From Myxococcales bacterium (lineage in GTDB: Bacteria > Myxococcota_A > Polyangia > Nannocystales > Nannocystaceae), in contig JACKDV010000007.1 in the NCBI GenBank assembly GCA_020633315.1, forward strand, positions 62,001 through 126,000: 64,000 nt of DNA, given 5' to 3'. This document shows, in pieces, positions 8,565 to 16,381 of the stretch. Every line of letters begins with the position of its first letter. Within the stretch, counting starts at the first letter, position 1. The notes below the pieces were generated by a model. The model did no database searches, was not told where the DNA came from, and saw only the letters and a program-made list of their open reading frames with translations. The translations under genes and the position numbers were made by a program.

Positions 8565-9401
8565 TCAGTGTCGCTGGAGCTCGTCGCCCACCAGGGCCAC
8601 GCCGGACTCGCGGTCGAGGCGGATGAGCCAGTCGTCACCGCCGAGCGCCTCGACCACGCCGTCGTCGATCCGAAACCAGGTGGCCGGCTGGACGCCCCAG
8701 CCCCCGTGCTCTTCCTCGCTGGTCTCGGTCCGGATCCGCCGCAGCGGATCGTCGAGCAGCTCCCGCAGGGAGGCCTCGAGCAGCGCGGGGGGGAGGGCCC
8801 CGAGGGTCTGCACCATGGTGGTGGAGCCGCGAACCGATCGGACCAGCGCGGGCACCAGCTCCCGCGGGATGCACAGGCCATGGAAGTCGAGCACCCGACG
8901 CTCCCGCATCATGCGGGCGGGGTCGGGGGTGTAGAGCTGGGGCACCGACACCACCATGGCTCGCAGCACGATCGCATCGTCGACGAAGCCGTAGCCTCCC
9001 GGCAGATCGTCGGGGAGCAGGTCGCGGGGATCGACCAGGTAGGCCAGCGCTCCGGCCTGCATCAGGCGCAGCGCGGGCGGGTGCGTGGCGTCCTCGAGCG
9101 AGGCGGCGAGGGTGGCGATCATCTCGGGGAGCTCGCGCAGCAGCGAGATCTGCTTGCGGGCCAGGCGACGAGCGGCGCCCCGGGCCACGTCTCCGGCGGC
9201 GCCTCCCGGGAGCTCGGCGAAGGCCTCGGCGCGCCGCTCCAGCAGGGTGTGGGCAAAGGGCTCCGCCTCGCGCTCGACCTCGAGGGCGAGGAGCTCCGCG
9301 GTGGTCTGATCGATCATCCCGGAGAGCATGGCGGGCATGGGCCCGAGCATAGCGAGGTCGGCCTCGTCGTCGCGAGCGATCACGCCGGGGTGCACGATCA
9401 C
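8565..9401 (-). CDS. DUF1232 (YkvA-type) domain protein
   Basis: 278 residues. Residues about 122-152 read ALAYLVDPRDLLPDD then GGYGFVDDAIVL, the core of the DUF1232 family, where a hydrophobic helix pair flanks a P-D-x-x-P-D motif and a DD pair. The N-terminal part is predicted helical and the last 100 residues are unlike known families. The start is uncertain: a GTG at 9401 sits directly against an AAGG, and an ATG at 9350 is an alternative. Function of the family is unknown, with membrane association suspected. Confidence 0.6.
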   Translation of the reverse strand: MIVHPGVIARDDEADLAMLGPMPAMLSGMIDQTTAELLALEVEREAEPFAHTLLERRAEAFAELPGGAAGDVARGAARRLARKQISLLRELPEMIATLAASLEDATHPPALRLMQAGALAYLVDPRDLLPDDLPGGYGFVDDAIVLRAMVVSVPQLYTPDPARMMRERRVLDFHGLCIPRELVPALVRSVRGSTTMVQTLGALPPALLEASLRELLDDPLRRIRTETSEEEHGGWGVQPATWFRIDDGVVEALGGDDWLIRLDRESGVALVGDELQRH

Positions 9402-9470
9402 CCTTCGAAACGCGCTGCGCCCCGACGCGAGGGCGGCGGGGCGCAGCGGCCCTCGGGCTCGGGGCTCGGC

Positions 9471-9773
9471 TCACCAGCTCATGGACTCGACCTGGGGACC
9501 GGGGGCGGCCTCGAGCTCCTCGTCGGGAGCATCGAAGGCCGGCATGGGCGGGGGGCTCGGGGGGGCCGCGCTCACGGGGGCCGGAGTGGCGGGTCGCTCG
9601 GGCTCGGGAGGTGCCTGGGGGAAGGGCTCGTCCTCCTCGGTGGTGGGCTCGGCTCCGGCGACCTGGGCCGACTCGGCGTGGGCCTCCTGGCTGGAGTAGA
9701 CGGCCACGCCGACCGCGCCCACGGTCCCCAGAGCCATCGTGAGGGCAAGGAACTGCTCGAGATCGAATCGCAT
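9471..9773 (-). CDS. Small single-pass membrane protein with Pro/Glu-rich tail
   Basis: 100 residues. The ATG at 9773 is preceded by AAAGGA at good spacing on the minus strand. Residues about 5-26 (EQFLALTMALGTVGAVGVAVY) form one membrane segment. The rest is Pro, Glu and Ala-rich, of low complexity, and probably extends into the periplasm. No family is recognised. Upstream on the same strand is the lysozyme-like gene, 166 bases away. Confidence 0.6.
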   Translation of the reverse strand: MRFDLEQFLALTMALGTVGAVGVAVYSSQEAHAESAQVAGAEPTTEEDEPFPQAPPEPERPATPAPVSAAPPSPPPMPAFDAPDEELEAAPGPQVESMSW

Positions 9774-9939
9774 GGTCGTCGTCCTTTCGCTTCGGGGACG
9801 CTTCGGCGTCCGCGGCCGTTCCGACGGCGAGGCCCGGGGCGGCATTGGTCAACGCCCCGTAAAGCTGGAAACAAGGGGTGCTCCGCTGTGCCGCAGGGTG
9901 CTACGGCGGTGCCCCGGGCTCTGCGGCGTCGAGGGCCCG

Positions 9940-10644
9940 CTACCGCTGGTAGAAGTACAGCGTGCGGTCACCCGCGATGGCGCCCTCGAGCAGCGCGATC
10001 GCATCGTCGGCGTACTTCTCGGCGAGGGAGCCCGAGCCGTTGTAGCGACGGAACACGCCGCGCACGTCGTCGCGGGCGAGCACCCCGGTGTAGCCGGTGG
10101 TCCCCGTCTGTCGATCGATGAGCTCGCGCAGGTGGGCCGAGGCGTAGTAGAGGTCGGCCTTCCAGTCGTCGCCCGGGACCCGCGTGTCCTGGTCGTAGCC
10201 CAGCACCCGGTACCGCACGTCGTCGGGCAGCGGCGGGCGATTGTGGACCGTGGCCGAGTACAGCGCGGCGTTGCGCAGCGTGGCCCTCGACATGTTGGCG
10301 AAGCCCGAGGAGCCGCCGGCCACCGCATCGGGGACCAGGCCGAAGAGCACGTCGTCGGCGATCGCGGCCGCGGTGGTCAGCGTGCGCTCGCCGAACTGGC
10401 CGATCTTCTGGAACCAGGTCGCGTTGGGGCCGTTCTCCTGCTGGAGGATCACCGCGAGCATGCAGTGGGGGACGTCTTGGTACTCGGCCGCGTTGCGGAT
10501 CCAGCCGCGGATCTCCTCCGGCGGAAACCACACTCGCAGCACCTCGTTGCCCTCGGGGACGTACCACATGAGCGGCAGCGGGCTCGGAAACGCCCCCGTG
10601 TAGCTGGCGATACGGTCCTCTCCCTCGACGGTCGTGCTGGGCAT
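9940..10644 (-). CDS. Lysozyme / lytic-transglycosylase-like protein, cytoplasmic form
   Basis: 234 residues without a signal peptide. The segment CMLAVILQQENGPNATWFQK (residues 61-80) resembles the catalytic Glu helix of soluble lytic transglycosylases, with Glu71 as candidate general acid. It is followed by IGQFGERTLTTAA, FANMSRATLRNAA, ADLYYASAHLRELID and FRRYNGSG, a pattern common to transglycosylase-like and phage lysozyme-like folds. Peptidoglycan cleavage is therefore suggested, not shown. Lack of a secretion signal would fit export by a secretion system or release on lysis. No immunity gene is obvious beside it. Confidence 0.5.
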   Translation of the reverse strand: MPSTTVEGEDRIASYTGAFPSPLPLMWYVPEGNEVLRVWFPPEEIRGWIRNAAEYQDVPHCMLAVILQQENGPNATWFQKIGQFGERTLTTAAAIADDVLFGLVPDAVAGGSSGFANMSRATLRNAALYSATVHNRPPLPDDVRYRVLGYDQDTRVPGDDWKADLYYASAHLRELIDRQTGTTGYTGVLARDDVRGVFRRYNGSGSLAEKYADDAIALLEGAIAGDRTLYFYQR

Positions 10645-10794
10645 CGCGAGGGGGATGATGGACCGCCCGACGACGCGGGGCCAGGGGGGCGCGCGGCTCG
10701 GGCCGTCGCGGCGGCGAGCTCGGCCCGAGGTGAGCGGGCGCGGGGTGGGTCGCCGGGATGAGCAGGGCGCGCCGCCGTCGATCCGCAGGCGGGC

Positions 10795-11433
10795 TCACTC
10801 CCGAGCCGAGGGCAGCGCGTGCCCGCGGAAGGGTCGATCGCCGGTCACCTCGGGCAGGGCGATGGGGGTCATCAGCTCGCCGACCAGCTCCCACAGCGGC
10901 GCGATGAAGCGCTTGCGACCCTCGGCGTTCCAGATGAGCAGCCCCGGCACGAACACCAGCGCGGTGGGCAGGGTGAAGAAGATGAGCAGCGCCAGCACCG
11001 AGACGATCATGTTGGGCGCGGCCCCGACGAGCACCGGGGTGAGCAAGGCGATGGCGAGCAGGGTGGTGCCGAGGCCCGCGAGCAGCCACGCGCGACCGCC
11101 CCGACGGATCCGCGGGAGGTCGACGAGGTGTCGCTGGCGGTTGCGGTTCTCGAAGCGCCCGCGCACCACGGTGCCGCCGTGCCCGTCGGGACCGAGCTGC
11201 ATGATCACCACGGGCGAGGCGGCGTCGGCCGGCCCCGCCCAGTGACGCAGCCGCAGCTCGTGGGTCGACTGGCGTGCGACCAGGAACGGCGCGCCCTCGG
11301 GGGGCGGGGGCTCGGGGGCCGGCTCCTGGGCCACGCGAACCTTGGGATGCGCCAGCATGCGCTCCCAGACCGCCTCCGGATCCAGCGCCACGCGGAAGCG
11401 GAACGAGTCGCGGACCTGCAGGGCCTCGGACAT
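10795..11433 (-). CDS. Two-TM membrane protein of unknown function
   Basis: 212 residues. The ATG at 11433 is chosen; the same frame is open far upstream but only antisense to the divergent gene. Residues 1-110 are soluble with a Pro/Glu-rich stretch at 38-48, and two hydrophobic segments lie at about 115-137 and 142-168, followed by a short soluble tail. No known domain is recognised. It faces away from the single-pass protein at 11638, with 204 bases of shared upstream region containing a perfect hairpin. Confidence 0.55.
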   Translation of the reverse strand: MSEALQVRDSFRFRVALDPEAVWERMLAHPKVRVAQEPAPEPPPPEGAPFLVARQSTHELRLRHWAGPADAASPVVIMQLGPDGHGGTVVRGRFENRNRQRHLVDLPRIRRGGRAWLLAGLGTTLLAIALLTPVLVGAAPNMIVSVLALLIFFTLPTALVFVPGLLIWNAEGRKRFIAPLWELVGELMTPIALPEVTGDRPFRGHALPSARE

Positions 11434-11509
11434 CCACCATCGATCGTGGGCGGGCCTCCGTGGGCTGTCAACGAAGGCGAGACGCGTGGGGGGCCGGTGA
11501 GGGCGGCAT

Positions 11510-11530
11510 CCCAGCGCATCGCGCGCTGGG
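11510..11530. repeat. Perfect 8-bp hairpin in a divergent promoter region
   Basis: CCCAGCGC and GCGCTGGG flank a 5-base loop (11518-11522). It lies between two divergent genes, where a terminator is not expected, so an operator or a 5'-UTR structure is more likely. In DNA this GC-rich a chance hairpin cannot be excluded. Confidence 0.35.
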
Positions 11531-11637
11531 GCGAGGGCGACCGCGGCGGGAACCTTCGACCGGCGCAGGGGTCCAACCACTTCGGATGCAGCGGACCCCT
11601 GGCGAGCGCCGTGGTAGGTAATAGCGAGGCAACAGCC

Positions 11638-12999
11638 GTGAGCGACACCAAGGACGAGACGGGCTCCGAGCCCACCCAGGAGCCGGCCACGCCCGAGGCC
11701 GCGGGTCCCGACGCCGAGGGCGCCACGCCCGAGGTCGACCTCGAGGCCCTCGCAGAAGAGGAAGGCGACGCCGAGGAGGACGGCCTCGATCTCTCCGACC
11801 TCGATGCCTACGGGGTGGAGGGCGTGGTGGCCCGGCTGAGCAGCGAAGGCGACGAGCCCTCGATGCCGCGGGCTCGTCCCGCTCGCTCGCCGGTGGTCTC
11901 GCTGGTGGTGCTGGTGGCGGGCTCGCTGCTGCTCGTCTCGATGTTCGCCGACTTCCGCTACTGGACGCGCTCGTCCGAGCCGGTCGAGCTGGGCCATGCG
12001 TCCACCCTGCTGCAGGACGGCCGCACCCTCGACGCCTACGAGAACCAATACGTGGCGCTCGAGGGGACCCCCGACGTGCAGAACGCCGCCCGCCTCACCA
12101 CCAAGGAGCGCTACATCGGATACCTGCGGGTGACCGAGGGCGAGGGCGGTCTGTTCGCCAAGGTGCCGCGCACCAAGGACCAGCCGGTGCAGAACAACTT
12201 CGAGGGCCGCTACGTGGGCCGCCTGCGTCGGCTCCGCGACGATCGGGCCTACGAGTGGCTGCGGGAGTTCTACGCCACGCAGCAGATCACCCGAGAGGTG
12301 GAGCTCGATCCGAAGGCGGCCCTGCCCGCGCTGGGCAGCGAGCGCCTCCCCGCCGCCGACGGGAGCACCGTGCCGGCGGGCGAGGGGTCGATCCTGCGCC
12401 TGGTGTTCGACGGTCCCGACGCGCGGCTGCAGCTCGGGCGCAGCTCGTTCCCCACCCCCGAGGCGGCCGAGCAGGCGGTGGCGGCCCTGGGCGTGCCCTA
12501 CCTGCGGCTGCCCGACAACGCGTCCTTCCATCGCTTCGTGGCGCGGATCCCCGAGGCCGAGCGCGCCAAGGCCCACCAGGCCCTCAACGCCGGGCTCGAG
12601 GGCGTGGAGGGCAGCACCGATCCCAAGGTGGGGGCCTTCGTGCTCGCGCTGCCGATGAGCTACGGCGTGCCCGCGGCCCTGGTCACGGTGGACGGCGACG
12701 ACATCGTGTTCCCCTACGGGGACAACACCACCACGCCGGGCTACGACGTGAAGGACGGGCGGCTGGTGGAGCGCGAGGCCGGGGACGAGCTGCGCATGCC
12801 CGTGGCCCAGCTCCGCTCGCTGCGGCTCGAGCGGCCCATCGAGGTGGACCCCGACGGCTTCGTGGTCTCGGTCGACGAGGTGCCCGGCGACAGCCTCATG
12901 TGGGGCGTGCTGTGGCTGCTGCTGATGGGGCTCATGCTCGTCAACGTGGTCTCGCTGGTGGTGTGGTGGCGCAACCGCTCCGCGGCCGCGGCCGCGTAG
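11638..12999 (+). CDS. Acidic-tailed bitopic/two-TM envelope protein of unknown function
   Basis: 453 residues. GTG at 11638 has GAGG about 9 bases upstream. Residues 1-75 are highly acidic and low-complexity, with a DLSDLDAYG patch. A membrane segment lies at about 85-103 and a second at about 420-445 (LLLMGLMLVNVVSLVVWW), so the 300-residue middle part is probably periplasmic. The middle part contains repeated Tyr/Arg-rich helices and a FPYGDNTTTPGYD loop, and matches nothing I recognise. It converges with the DUF2063 gene 15 bases downstream. Confidence 0.6.
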   Translation: MSDTKDETGSEPTQEPATPEAAGPDAEGATPEVDLEALAEEEGDAEEDGLDLSDLDAYGVEGVVARLSSEGDEPSMPRARPARSPVVSLVVLVAGSLLLVSMFADFRYWTRSSEPVELGHASTLLQDGRTLDAYENQYVALEGTPDVQNAARLTTKERYIGYLRVTEGEGGLFAKVPRTKDQPVQNNFEGRYVGRLRRLRDDRAYEWLREFYATQQITREVELDPKAALPALGSERLPAADGSTVPAGEGSILRLVFDGPDARLQLGRSSFPTPEAAEQAVAALGVPYLRLPDNASFHRFVARIPEAERAKAHQALNAGLEGVEGSTDPKVGAFVLALPMSYGVPAALVTVDGDDIVFPYGDNTTTPGYDVKDGRLVEREAGDELRMPVAQLRSLRLERPIEVDPDGFVVSVDEVPGDSLMWGVLWLLLMGLMLVNVVSLVVWWRNRSAAAAA

Positions 13000-13014
13000 G
13001 CGCGCGCGTGGTCC

Positions 13015-13839
13015 TCAGCGCAGCGCGGTGACCAGGCCGGCTCGCAGCCAGCCTCGCAGCCAGCCCACGACCTGCTCGGGGCCCGCGGGATCGCCCTGCG
13101 CGAGCTCGGCCGCGGCGGAGCAGATCCGTTCGAAGCTCGCGCCGTCGAGCATCGCTCGCAGCGCTCGGGCCTCGGCCGGCGGGACCGAGCGGTGATAGAC
13201 CTCGAGCGCGTGGCGCCACACCAGCACGTGGTGCTCGCGGCCGTCCACGGGCGGCACCGGATCGGGCGAGGGCCGCTCGAGGCGTCGGGCCTCGAACAGC
13301 TCGGGGTAGGAGCGCTTGGTCGACCACAGCCGCACCCACGGCGCGGCCTGCAGGCGCATGGCGGGCCACGAGGGCAGCGGGAGGGCGGCGAGGGCCGCCT
13401 CCTCGAGTCGCGGCAGGTCCTCGGCGTCGATCGCCTCCACGATCGAGCGCTCCACCCGGGCGAGCTGCTCGATGCCCTCGAGCTCGGCAGCGATGGGGTG
13501 CTCGGCGATCAGCTCGGGCAGCTCGCGGCCGAAGCGACGCACGTCGGGGCTGTGGCTGGGGCGCTGCCACACGAAGTCGGTCACCAGGTTGTGGAAGCGC
13601 CGCGGCCCCGCGAGCCAGGCGACCACGCGGTACTGATCGCCGAGCACCTCGGCCAGCCGCCAGTAGTACGACTCGGCGTAGATCGTCATGCGCTGGCGTC
13701 GGTCCAGCGCGGCGGTGCCCACGAAGGCCGCGTCGAAGGCCGCGCGCACCGAGGGCTCGGCCTGGGCGAGGAAGTCGTCGATGCCGGTGGGGTAGCGGAT
13801 GGCGTCGAGGAAGAGCTGCTGCAGCTCGCGGAGCTCCAT
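13015..13839 (-). CDS. DUF2063 protein, MNIO partner (BufC/HvfC-like)
   Basis: 274 residues. The N-terminal 95 residues (MELRELQQLFLDAI..., IYAESYYWRLAEVLGDQYRVV, FVWQRPSHSPDVRRFG) are the typical DUF2063 putative DNA-binding domain, which in bufferin and related RiPP clusters is the partner that presents the precursor to the DUF692 enzyme. The C-terminal half is the helical domain with a WRHALEVYHRSV segment. Its ATG overlaps the TGA of the DUF692 gene by one base, so translation is almost certainly coupled. Together with the divergent Cys-rich lipoprotein it forms a RiPP-type maturation module. Confidence 0.85.
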   Translation of the reverse strand: MELRELQQLFLDAIRYPTGIDDFLAQAEPSVRAAFDAAFVGTAALDRRQRMTIYAESYYWRLAEVLGDQYRVVAWLAGPRRFHNLVTDFVWQRPSHSPDVRRFGRELPELIAEHPIAAELEGIEQLARVERSIVEAIDAEDLPRLEEAALAALPLPSWPAMRLQAAPWVRLWSTKRSYPELFEARRLERPSPDPVPPVDGREHHVLVWRHALEVYHRSVPPAEARALRAMLDGASFERICSAAAELAQGDPAGPEQVVGWLRGWLRAGLVTALR

Positions 13840-14726
13840 CACCGCCCTCCCTTCGCTGCCGCCGGGCCGAGCACCGCGACCGCCCGGCGCTCGGCCTCGT
13901 CGCGCTGGGCCACCAGCTCCTCCCACGGCGGCACCTCCTGGTCCCACTCGATCAGGGTGGAGACGGGGCCGAGGCGACGCAGCGCGTGCTCGTACAGCGA
14001 CCACACCTCCGCGGGCACCGGGCCGCGGTGGTCGTCGAAGCGATGCGTGCCGCGATCGCTGTGGTTGGCCAGGTGGAGCTGCCACACCCGCGCGGGGTCG
14101 ATGCCGTCCACGTACTCGTGCGGATCGAAGCCATGGTTGCAGCCGCTCACCACCACGTTGTTGACGTCGAGCAGCACCAGGCAGTCGGCGCGGCGGGCCA
14201 CCTCCATGAGGAACTCGTGCTCGGGCATGGTGCTGGCCGCGTAGCTCACGTAGCTCGAGACGTTCTCCAGCAGCAGCCGGCGTCCCAGCACCTCCTGTGC
14301 CCGCTCCACGTGCTCGACCACGATCCGCAGGGCCTCCTCGGTGTAGGGCAGGGGCAGCAACTCGTGCGCGTGGTGGCCTCCCGCCGCGCCCCAGCACAGG
14401 TGGTCGCTCACCCACGCCGGCTCGATCCAGTCGCACAGCGCCCGCAGGGTGCTCAGGTAGCGGGGCGAGGGCGGGTCGACCGAGCCGGGGCCCAGCGAGA
14501 CGCCGTGCAGCACCACCGGTCGGTCGGCTCGGATGCGCTCGAGCACCGCCCGCGGTCGCCCCCCCGGGGCGCCGCCCTGGGGGCCGAAGAAGTTCTCGCT
14601 CACCACCTCCACCCAGTCGACGTCCCGGCCCACGTCGCCGGCGAGGGCCCGGTCGTAGTGTCGCAGCCGCAGCCCCACCCCGTGGCCGAGCATGGGGCGA
14701 TCGGGAGCGGGAGTCGGGGCGGGCAT
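13839..14726 (-). CDS. DUF692 multinuclear non-heme iron oxidase (MNIO), BufB-like
   Basis: 295 residues, TIM-barrel fold. Family motifs are clear: GHGVGLRLRHY (14-24), VEVVSENFF (39-47), VLHGVSLGPGSVD (72-84), VSDHLCW (106-112), LLENVSSY (152-159), LLDVNNV (185-191), NHGFDP (197-202), LHLANH (217-222), DDH (231-233) and LIEWD (258-262). The conserved His, Asp, Asn and Glu in these motifs (for example His74, His109, Glu154, Asp187, His218, Glu260) are the candidate iron ligands. MNIOs such as MbnB, TglH and BufB oxidise peptidyl cysteines in RiPPs. ATG at 14726 precedes the first motif closely. First gene of a coupled pair with DUF2063. Confidence 0.92.
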   Translation of the reverse strand: MPAPTPAPDRPMLGHGVGLRLRHYDRALAGDVGRDVDWVEVVSENFFGPQGGAPGGRPRAVLERIRADRPVVLHGVSLGPGSVDPPSPRYLSTLRALCDWIEPAWVSDHLCWGAAGGHHAHELLPLPYTEEALRIVVEHVERAQEVLGRRLLLENVSSYVSYAASTMPEHEFLMEVARRADCLVLLDVNNVVVSGCNHGFDPHEYVDGIDPARVWQLHLANHSDRGTHRFDDHRGPVPAEVWSLYEHALRRLGPVSTLIEWDQEVPPWEELVAQRDEAERRAVAVLGPAAAKGGR

Positions 14727-14758
14727 CGGCACCCAGCGTAGGCCAAGGCCGAGGACCA

Positions 14759-14795
14759 CGGAAACGCGCGTCGAACGCTGCAGGCTGCGTTTCCG
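14759..14795. promoter_or_regulatory. Perfect 9-bp inverted repeat between divergent RiPP genes, candidate operator
   Basis: CGGAAACGC (14759-14767) and GCGTTTCCG (14787-14795) are exact inverse copies separated by 19 bases. They lie 33-69 bases upstream of the DUF692 start and about 95-130 bases upstream of the Cys-rich lipoprotein. Half-sites 28 bp apart would fit a dimeric or tetrameric regulator. GGAAAC also resembles the -35 box of ECF sigma factors, so promoter elements are an alternative. Confidence 0.45.
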
Positions 14796-14838
14796 GCTCG
14801 GCTCGGGAGGCAGGGCTTGTGCTGGAGCGCCCGGCTGC

Positions 14839-14863
14839 GTAACAACCCAGGCCCGCGCACGAT
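14839..14863 (+). promoter_or_regulatory. Possible ECF-type promoter for the bufferin-like gene
   Basis: GTAACA, 15 bases, then CGAT ends 27 bases before the ATG at 14891. It loosely resembles the GTAAC-N16-CGA(A/T) promoters used by SigF-type ECF factors that control some bufferin operons. A weak match, offered as a lead only. Confidence 0.2.
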
Positions 14864-14890
14864 TGGCCTCCCAGACTCCACGGAGAACCG

Positions 14891-15280
14891 ATGAGCAACC
14901 GACTCGCCACGACCCTCGCCCTGTCCGCCGCCGCGCTGTTCCTCGGAGGCTGCGGCAAGGAGCAGCCGTCCACCAATGCGCCCGCCGCCGATCAGAGCGG
15001 CTCGTCCGATACCGCTCAGGTGGATCCCAACGCCAAGGTGCGGTGCTACGGCGTCAACGAGTGCGCGGGCCAGACCCACTGCGACGTGGCCGGCAAGTGG
15101 GACTGTGGCGGCAACAACGACTGCTGCGGCAAGGGCTGGCTGAAGATCACCAAGGCCTCCTGCGACGAGCTCGGCGGTGGCCAGGACGAGTCGTTCCTCG
15201 GCAACGTGGCCGGCATCTGCGAGGGCAAGCCAGCCGCCGAGGGTGAGGGCGGGGCCGCGGCCGACGGCGAAGGGGGCTGA
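14891..15280 (+). CDS. Bufferin-like Cys-rich lipoprotein, predicted MNIO substrate
   Basis: 129 residues. GGAG lies just before the ATG. The signal peptide ends in lipobox LGGC, with Cys21 lipidated. After a Ser/Asp/Ala linker, residues 50-96 form a Cys-rich core: KVRCYGVNEC-AGQTHC...DC...DCC-GKGW...C, with cysteines at 52, 58, 64, 72, 78, 79 and 91; Cys110 follows later. The CYGVN.C.G...C...GKGW.....C.ELGG pattern is that of BufA2-type bufferins (DUF2282 relatives), copper-binding RiPPs whose cysteines are oxidised by an MNIO. Here the precursor carries a lipobox instead of a plain signal peptide and is divergent from its maturation genes. The tail is Gly/Glu/Ala-rich. Confidence 0.8.
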   Translation: MSNRLATTLALSAAALFLGGCGKEQPSTNAPAADQSGSSDTAQVDPNAKVRCYGVNECAGQTHCDVAGKWDCGGNNDCCGKGWLKITKASCDELGGGQDESFLGNVAGICEGKPAAEGEGGAAADGEGG

Positions 15281-15501
15281 GGCCCGGAGATCCGAGCCGC
15301 GGGCCCTGGGGCTCGTCGGGGTCGGCGACCCTCGCGGATGCGCGGAGGCCGGGCTCGTACCCGGGCTCGCGCTCGTCCCGGGCTGCGAATAACGCGCAAA
15401 GAACGGCCCGGGGCCCGCGGTTCAGCCGTTTAGGTGCAGAAGCCCCGCGGGATGAGCTACGTTCCGATCGTGCGAGCGGTCGTCCCGCTCCGGATCCCAA
15501 G

Positions 15502-16377
15502 GTGAGCGCTCCCGGCCCCAGCATGACCCTGCGCTTCTTCGGCGCGGGCGGAGCCTTCTCTCGACGCTACGGAACGACCTGCTCGCAGATCACGTTGCGC
15601 GACGGCTCGCGCTGGCTCATCGACTGCGGCCGCCAGGCCCCCGACCAGCTGCATGCGGCCGGCGTCTCGTGGCACGACATCCACGGGCAGATCATCACCC
15701 ACGTCCACGGCGATCACATCTTCGGTCTCGAGGACTTCGCCTTCTCCCGCTACTTCCACGCCGATCGCGGCGTGCCCTCGGTGGTCGATGGCGGCCCGCG
15801 GCCCCTGCTGGTGTGCCACCGGGCGGTGCGCGAGGAGGTGTGGCAGACGATGGCGGCGGCGCTGCGCTACGTGCCCGAGCCCGAGGCGCCCACCTCGGGC
15901 ACGCTCGACACCTACTTCGAGGTGGTGGAGCCCTTCCAGGCCGACGCCCTGCTGCCCGAGGGCTGGGCCTCGGCCGAGCACTTCGAGTCGGGCCAGCTGC
16001 GGCTGGTGGCTCGCGACACCGAGCACGTCCCGGGCAAGCCCTCCACCTCGCTGGAGATCCACGTGGGCGATGGTCCGCAGGACGATCGCATCGCGTGGTG
16101 GTCGGGCGACGTCACGGTGATGCCCGAGCTGCTCGAGCAGCTCGAGCCGCGCACCACGGTGTTCTTCCACGACTGCACCTTCACCGAGTACCCCGGCCAG
16201 GTGCACGGCTCGTTCCAGGCGCTCGAGGCCCTGCCCGAGTCGCTGCGCCGCAAGATCGTGCTGATGCACCACGAGGACGACCTCGAGGAGCACCGCGCTC
16301 GCGCCGAGGAGCTGGGCTTTCGCATCGCGCTGCCCGGCCACGTCTACGACCTCGGCTCCGGCCAGCGCCTGGGCTGA
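15502..16377 (+). CDS. Metallo-beta-lactamase-fold hydrolase (RNase Z-like subgroup)
   Basis: 291 residues from the GTG at 15502; an ATG at 15523 (MTLRFFGAGGAF) is equally possible and fits the first beta-strand better. The zinc-binding motif THVHGDH is at residues about 67-73, a conserved His in DTEHVPG near 177, WWSGDV near 199, FHDCTF near 222 and a final GHVYD near 284. These give the ligand set of a binuclear MBL enzyme. The order resembles RNase Z/AtsA-like hydrolases, but no tRNA-binding arm is seen. It converges with moaB after 4 bases. Confidence 0.8.
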   Translation: MSAPGPSMTLRFFGAGGAFSRRYGTTCSQITLRDGSRWLIDCGRQAPDQLHAAGVSWHDIHGQIITHVHGDHIFGLEDFAFSRYFHADRGVPSVVDGGPRPLLVCHRAVREEVWQTMAAALRYVPEPEAPTSGTLDTYFEVVEPFQADALLPEGWASAEHFESGQLRLVARDTEHVPGKPSTSLEIHVGDGPQDDRIAWWSGDVTVMPELLEQLEPRTTVFFHDCTFTEYPGQVHGSFQALEALPESLRRKIVLMHHEDDLEEHRARAEELGFRIALPGHVYDLGSGQRLG

Positions 16378-16381
16378 GGGT

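Noticed and set aside
15297..15420. 10-bp inverted repeat CCGCGGGCCC with 104-base spacer
   Set aside because: All G and C in very GC-rich DNA, with a long spacer; chance is likely, and no function is suggested.
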